Positions 60,831 through 64,000 of a stretch of 64,000 nucleotides of DNA are shown here, in pieces. The stretch is from Bathymodiolus brooksi (lineage: Eukaryota > Mollusca > Bivalvia > Mytilida > Modiolidae). The stretch covers positions 94,482,233-94,546,232 of the forward strand of contig OY804588.1 of the NCBI GenBank assembly GCA_963680875.1, written 5' to 3'. A program made the position numbers and the translations under genes. The notes below the pieces were generated by a model, which did not search any database, was not told the origin of the DNA, and worked only from the letters and a program-made list of their open reading frames with translations. Each line of letters begins with the position of its first letter. The first letter of the stretch is position 1.

Positions 60831-62889
60831 AGACATTTCTCTTACTCTCCTGGCTTGGTATAGACATTTCTCTTACTCTCCTGGCTTGGTATAGACATTT
60901 CTCTTACTCTCCTGGCTTGGTATAGACATTTCTCTTACTCTCCTGGCTTGGTATAGACATTTCTCTTACTCTCCTGGCTTGGTATAAACATTTCTCTTAC
61001 TCTCCTGGCTTGGTATAGACATTTCTCTTACTCTCCTGGCTTGGTATAAACATTTCTCTTACTCTCCTGGCTTGGTATAGACATTTCTCTTACTCTCCTG
61101 GCTTGGTATAGACATTTCTCTTACTCTCCTGGCTTGGTATAGACATTTCTCTTACTCTCCTGGCTTGGTATAAACATTTCTCTTACTCTCCTGGCTTGGT
61201 ATAGACATTTCTCTTACTCTCCTGGCTTGGTATAGACATTTCTCTTACTCTCCTGGCTTGGTATAGACATTTCTCTTACTCTCCTGGCTTGGTATAGACA
61301 TTTCTCTTAGTCTCCTGGCTTGGTATAGACATTTCTTTTACTCTCCTGGCTTGGTATAGACATTTCTCTTACTCTCCTGGCTTGGTATAGACATTTCTCT
61401 TACTCTCCTGGCTTGGCATAGACATTTCTCTTACTCTCCTGGCTTGGTATAGACATTTATCTTGCTCTCCTGGCTTGGCATAGACATTTCTCTTACTCTC
61501 CTGGCTTGGTATAGACATTTCTCTTACTCTCCTGGCTTGGTATAGACATTTCTTTTACTCTCCTGGCTTGGTATAGACATTTCTCTTACTCTCCTGGCTT
61601 GGTATAGACATTTCTCTTACTCTCCTAGCTTGGTATAGACATTTCTTTTACTCTCCTGGCTTGGTATAGACATTTCTCTTACTCTCCTGGCTTGGTATAG
61701 ACATTTCTCTTACTCTCCTGGCTTGGTATAGACATTTCTCTTACTCTCCTGGCTTGGTATAGACATTTCTCTTACTCTCCTGGCTTGGCATAGACATTTC
61801 TCTTACTCTCCTGGCTTGGTATAGACATTTCTCTTACTTTCCTGGCTTGGTATAGACATTTCTCTTACTCTCCTGGCTTGGCATAGACATTTCTCTTACT
61901 CTCCTGGCTTGGTATAGACATTTCTCTTACTCTCCTGGCTTGGAATAGACATTTCTCTTACTCTCCTGGCTTGGAATAGACATTTCTCTTACTCTCCTGG
62001 CTTGGTATAGACATTTCTCTTACTCTCCTGGCTTGGTATAGACATTTCTCTTACTTTCCTGGCTTGGTATAGACATTTCTCTTACTCTCCTGGCTTGGTA
62101 TAGACATTTCTCTTACTCTCCTGGCTTGGTATAGACATTTCTCTTACTTTCCTGGCTTGGTATAGACATTTTTCTTACTCTCATGGCTTGGTATAGACAT
62201 TTCTCTTACTTTCCTGGCTTGGTATAGACATTTCTCTTACTCTCCTGGCTTGGTATAGACATTTCTCTTACTCTCCTGGCTTGGTATAGACATTTCTCTT
62301 ACTCTCCTGGCTTGGTATAGACATTTCTCTTACTCTCCTGGCTTGGAATAGACATTTCTCTTACTCTCCTGGCTTGGTATAGACATTTCTCTTACTCTCA
62401 TGGCTTGGTATAGACATTTCTCTTACTCTCCTGGCTTGGCATAGACATTTTTCTTACTCTCCTGGCTTGGCATACACATTTTTCTTACTCTCCTGGCTTG
62501 GCATACACATTTCTCTTACTCTCCTGGCTTGGTATAGACATTTCTCTTACTCTCATGGCTTGGTATAGACATTTCTCTTACTCTCCTGGCTTGGCATAGA
62601 CATTTTTCTTACTCTCATGGCTTGGTATAGACATTTCTCTTACTTTCCTGGCTTGGTATAGACATTTCTCTTACTTTCCTGGCTTGGCATAGACATTTCT
62701 CTTACTCTCCTGGCTTGGTATAGACATTTCAGTAAATAGTTCAGGTGTTAAACTAATTGTATCTATGGACCCAAACCTTCAAATATTCAATAAAGTCACC
62801 AACTGCTGAAAGGAAATCAGATTCTTTTATGGAACAACGTAGATCTATATCTGATTTTAACTTTAAATTATTTGGCTTTGGAATCATTT

Positions 62890-62966
62890 GATTTTGAGTG
62901 TACCTGAAGAAGGTTATTCGAGAAACACGTCGTGCGCACTAAATTTGATATCTACGCTTGTATTTG
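62890..62966 (+). ncRNA. Hammerhead ribozyme-like motif, copy D (best preserved)
   Basis: Layout: helix I 5' strand GAGTGTAC (62896-62903), core CTGAAGA (62904-62910, fits CUGANGA), an 11-nt spacer where helix II should be, core GAAA (62922-62925), a minimal helix III of two pairs (A62925-T62930, C62926-G62929), C62931 at the cleavage position, and helix I 3' strand GTGCGCAC (62932-62939). Seven of eight helix I pairs form (two are G-U), and a TTT/AAA extension lies outside. Helix II is poorly formed, so cleavage is uncertain. Small hammerheads with minimal helix III are known in Penelope-like retroelements and can act as dimers. I infer a relic of such an element. Confidence 0.5.
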
Positions 62967-63250
62967 TAAGTTTCAATAATTCCTTCTATCATGATAGAAA
63001 CGCTATAAATTGTTATAATAAAAACACACAACTGAAGTTAACGCTACTAACTAGATCTTTTATTAAGTTAAAAGGCACATTTAAGACGCTCTTTATGAAC
63101 TCGTTGCCTGGTATAACTTGATCAGTTGTACATAGATATATAGGCTACAAAGCATTTCAACAACAATAAAAGATGATGCGATACTTAAATCTGTTGTCAT
63201 TGATAAGCTAGAGCCAAGACAGGGATTGAATGGGTGAAACTTATATCAAA

Positions 63251-63452
63251 ACAATGGCGGCTAAGACAATAGAGAAACAAACAGGGTATTTAACGGCCTA
63301 GACATTTTTTAGACAAAAGTATGTAAATGGTGTAGTCATCCGTGTAAAGTAAGCACGTGACCCGTTAAATTGATGTAAACGATAGACATTTGAAGAAGAA
63401 TGAGACATCACAGAGTGTAACGACATTTTGAAATGGTGACAATTTAACCAAT
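63251..63452. promoter_or_regulatory. Promoter-like motif cluster
   Basis: ACAATGGCGGC at 63251 resembles a YY1-type initiator motif and opens a 15-codon frame (MAAKTIEKQTGYLTA). CACGTG, an E-box, lies at 63354-63359. AACCAATCAG, a CCAAT box of the NF-Y type, lies at 63446-63455. Three common promoter motifs within 200 bp next to an ATG in good context could mark a minus-to-plus transition or a first exon. Each motif alone can occur by chance. Confidence 0.25.
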
Positions 63453-64000
63453 CAGATTTATCGTTACAGCATCTCTTTGGGAATACATCCAACTTGATCT
63501 ACCATGGGAGATATGTTTCGTTCCCACAACAACTATTAAACGGGTACTAAATTTGAAAGACGTAAACAGCGTATGTCACGATCCACAAGGTAGACGATAT
63601 ATTTTCCCACCCATAAAAATACTACAGATATATGTCTTGTTTACTATCAAACTGTCGGTAAATATATTCCATGGTCTATAATAATAATTAAACAACACGC
63701 GGATAAAGATTTCGGCTACGGCACTGATATTTTGATAACTGGAATTCAAACTCATACAAACGTTTTATTGTCATGTAATCTTTCTTTAAACGATAGAAGC
63801 TCTACTTGGCACTGGCCACATTTTTTTAATCAGTTATAGCTTCACGCAAGTCTGTTATACCACCAGGAACGAAAATATTTGCTGTGTTCATGACAAGATA
63901 TTTTTATACGTGTCTATGATAATCGTCTTATAAAAAGATCTATCCCATGTTTATTGAGTCCTATAGATGTTGTCTTAAATCACTGGTAAACAAAAAATAT

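Larger units (their letters stand above)
45100..62730 (+). repeat. Tandem array A5: 31-bp minisatellite, 17.6 kb, about 569 units
   Basis: The unit contains TCTCCTGGCTTGGTATAGAC followed by ATTTCTCTTAC. Both ends are inside the window: it starts after CACGA and ends at GACATTTC before AGTAAATAG. Variants include TTTCCTG, GACTTGG, GGCATAG, GGAATAG, TTTTTCTTAC and TTATCTTAC. The plus strand is about two-thirds pyrimidine. Stop codons keep it free of long frames. The minus strand of each unit contains AGGAGAGTAAGAGAAATG, whose GTAAGA matches the intron side of a 5' splice site. No gene lies inside. Confidence 0.97.
62731..64000. other. Single-copy flank right of A5, no supported gene
   Basis: 1.27 kb of AT-rich DNA. 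It contains hammerhead-like copy D at 62890-62966 and a cluster of promoter-type motifs at 63251-63452. Open frames of 77 (62888-63121 plus) and 64 codons (63298-63492 minus) show nothing recognisable, and the first overlaps the hammerhead-like repeat. Confidence 0.6.

Overview
The window looks like animal nuclear DNA, most likely from a bivalve mollusc and possibly a mytilid mussel. It is AT-rich, its one recognisable gene is split by introns, and it carries scattered fragments resembling interspersed repeats I associate with bivalve genomes. The species is an inference, not a reading.

The only gene I can support is the 3' end of a LIM-homeodomain transcription factor of the LMX1 (LMX1A/LMX1B) family, on the plus strand. 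Three exons are visible. Exon 24247-24324 encodes homeodomain residues 30-55, including the WFQNQRAK recognition helix. Exon 25167-25305 encodes the end of the homeodomain and a basic/acidic linker. Terminal exon 35157-35347 ends in an LMX1-type LYSMQ.SYF C-terminus. Splice phases (0, 1) and splice sites are consistent throughout. The LIM domains and the first half of the homeodomain must lie upstream of the window.

By my arithmetic about 82% of the window is tandem repeat, in five arrays. A1 (1-23489, 32-bp unit, about 734 copies, open at the left edge) lies in the intron before the first visible exon. A2 (25381-26087, 41 bp, about 17 copies) and A3 (28018-35156, 57 bp, about 125 copies) lie in the last intron. 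A4 (41282-44649, 60 bp, about 56 copies) and A5 (45100-62730, 31 bp, about 569 copies) lie downstream of the gene. The long open frames over A2, A3 and A4 are by-products of stop-free repeat units, not genes.

The most striking feature is A3. Each unit resembles the 3' splice site of the LMX1 terminal exon: a branch-point-like CTTAC, a T-rich tract, ACAG and then GTTCC. The array ends exactly across the real acceptor, so the real splice site is its last unit. Most units keep the AG and a minority have TG instead. The array therefore looks like about 125 decoy copies of a developmental gene's own splice acceptor. Use of a decoy would either stop translation after four residues or enter a long open repeat frame, depending on which AG is chosen.

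A second item is a family of four short dispersed elements (about 24.75, 38.17, 38.85 and 62.9 kb) that fit a hammerhead ribozyme layout of the small type known from Penelope-like retroelements. The 62.9-kb copy keeps every conserved core base and a 7/8-paired helix I. The remaining single-copy DNA (23.5-28 kb, 35.3-41.3 kb, 44.65-45.1 kb, 62.7-64 kb) shows no convincing second gene, only repeat fragments, hairpins and one promoter-like cluster at 63.25-63.45 kb.
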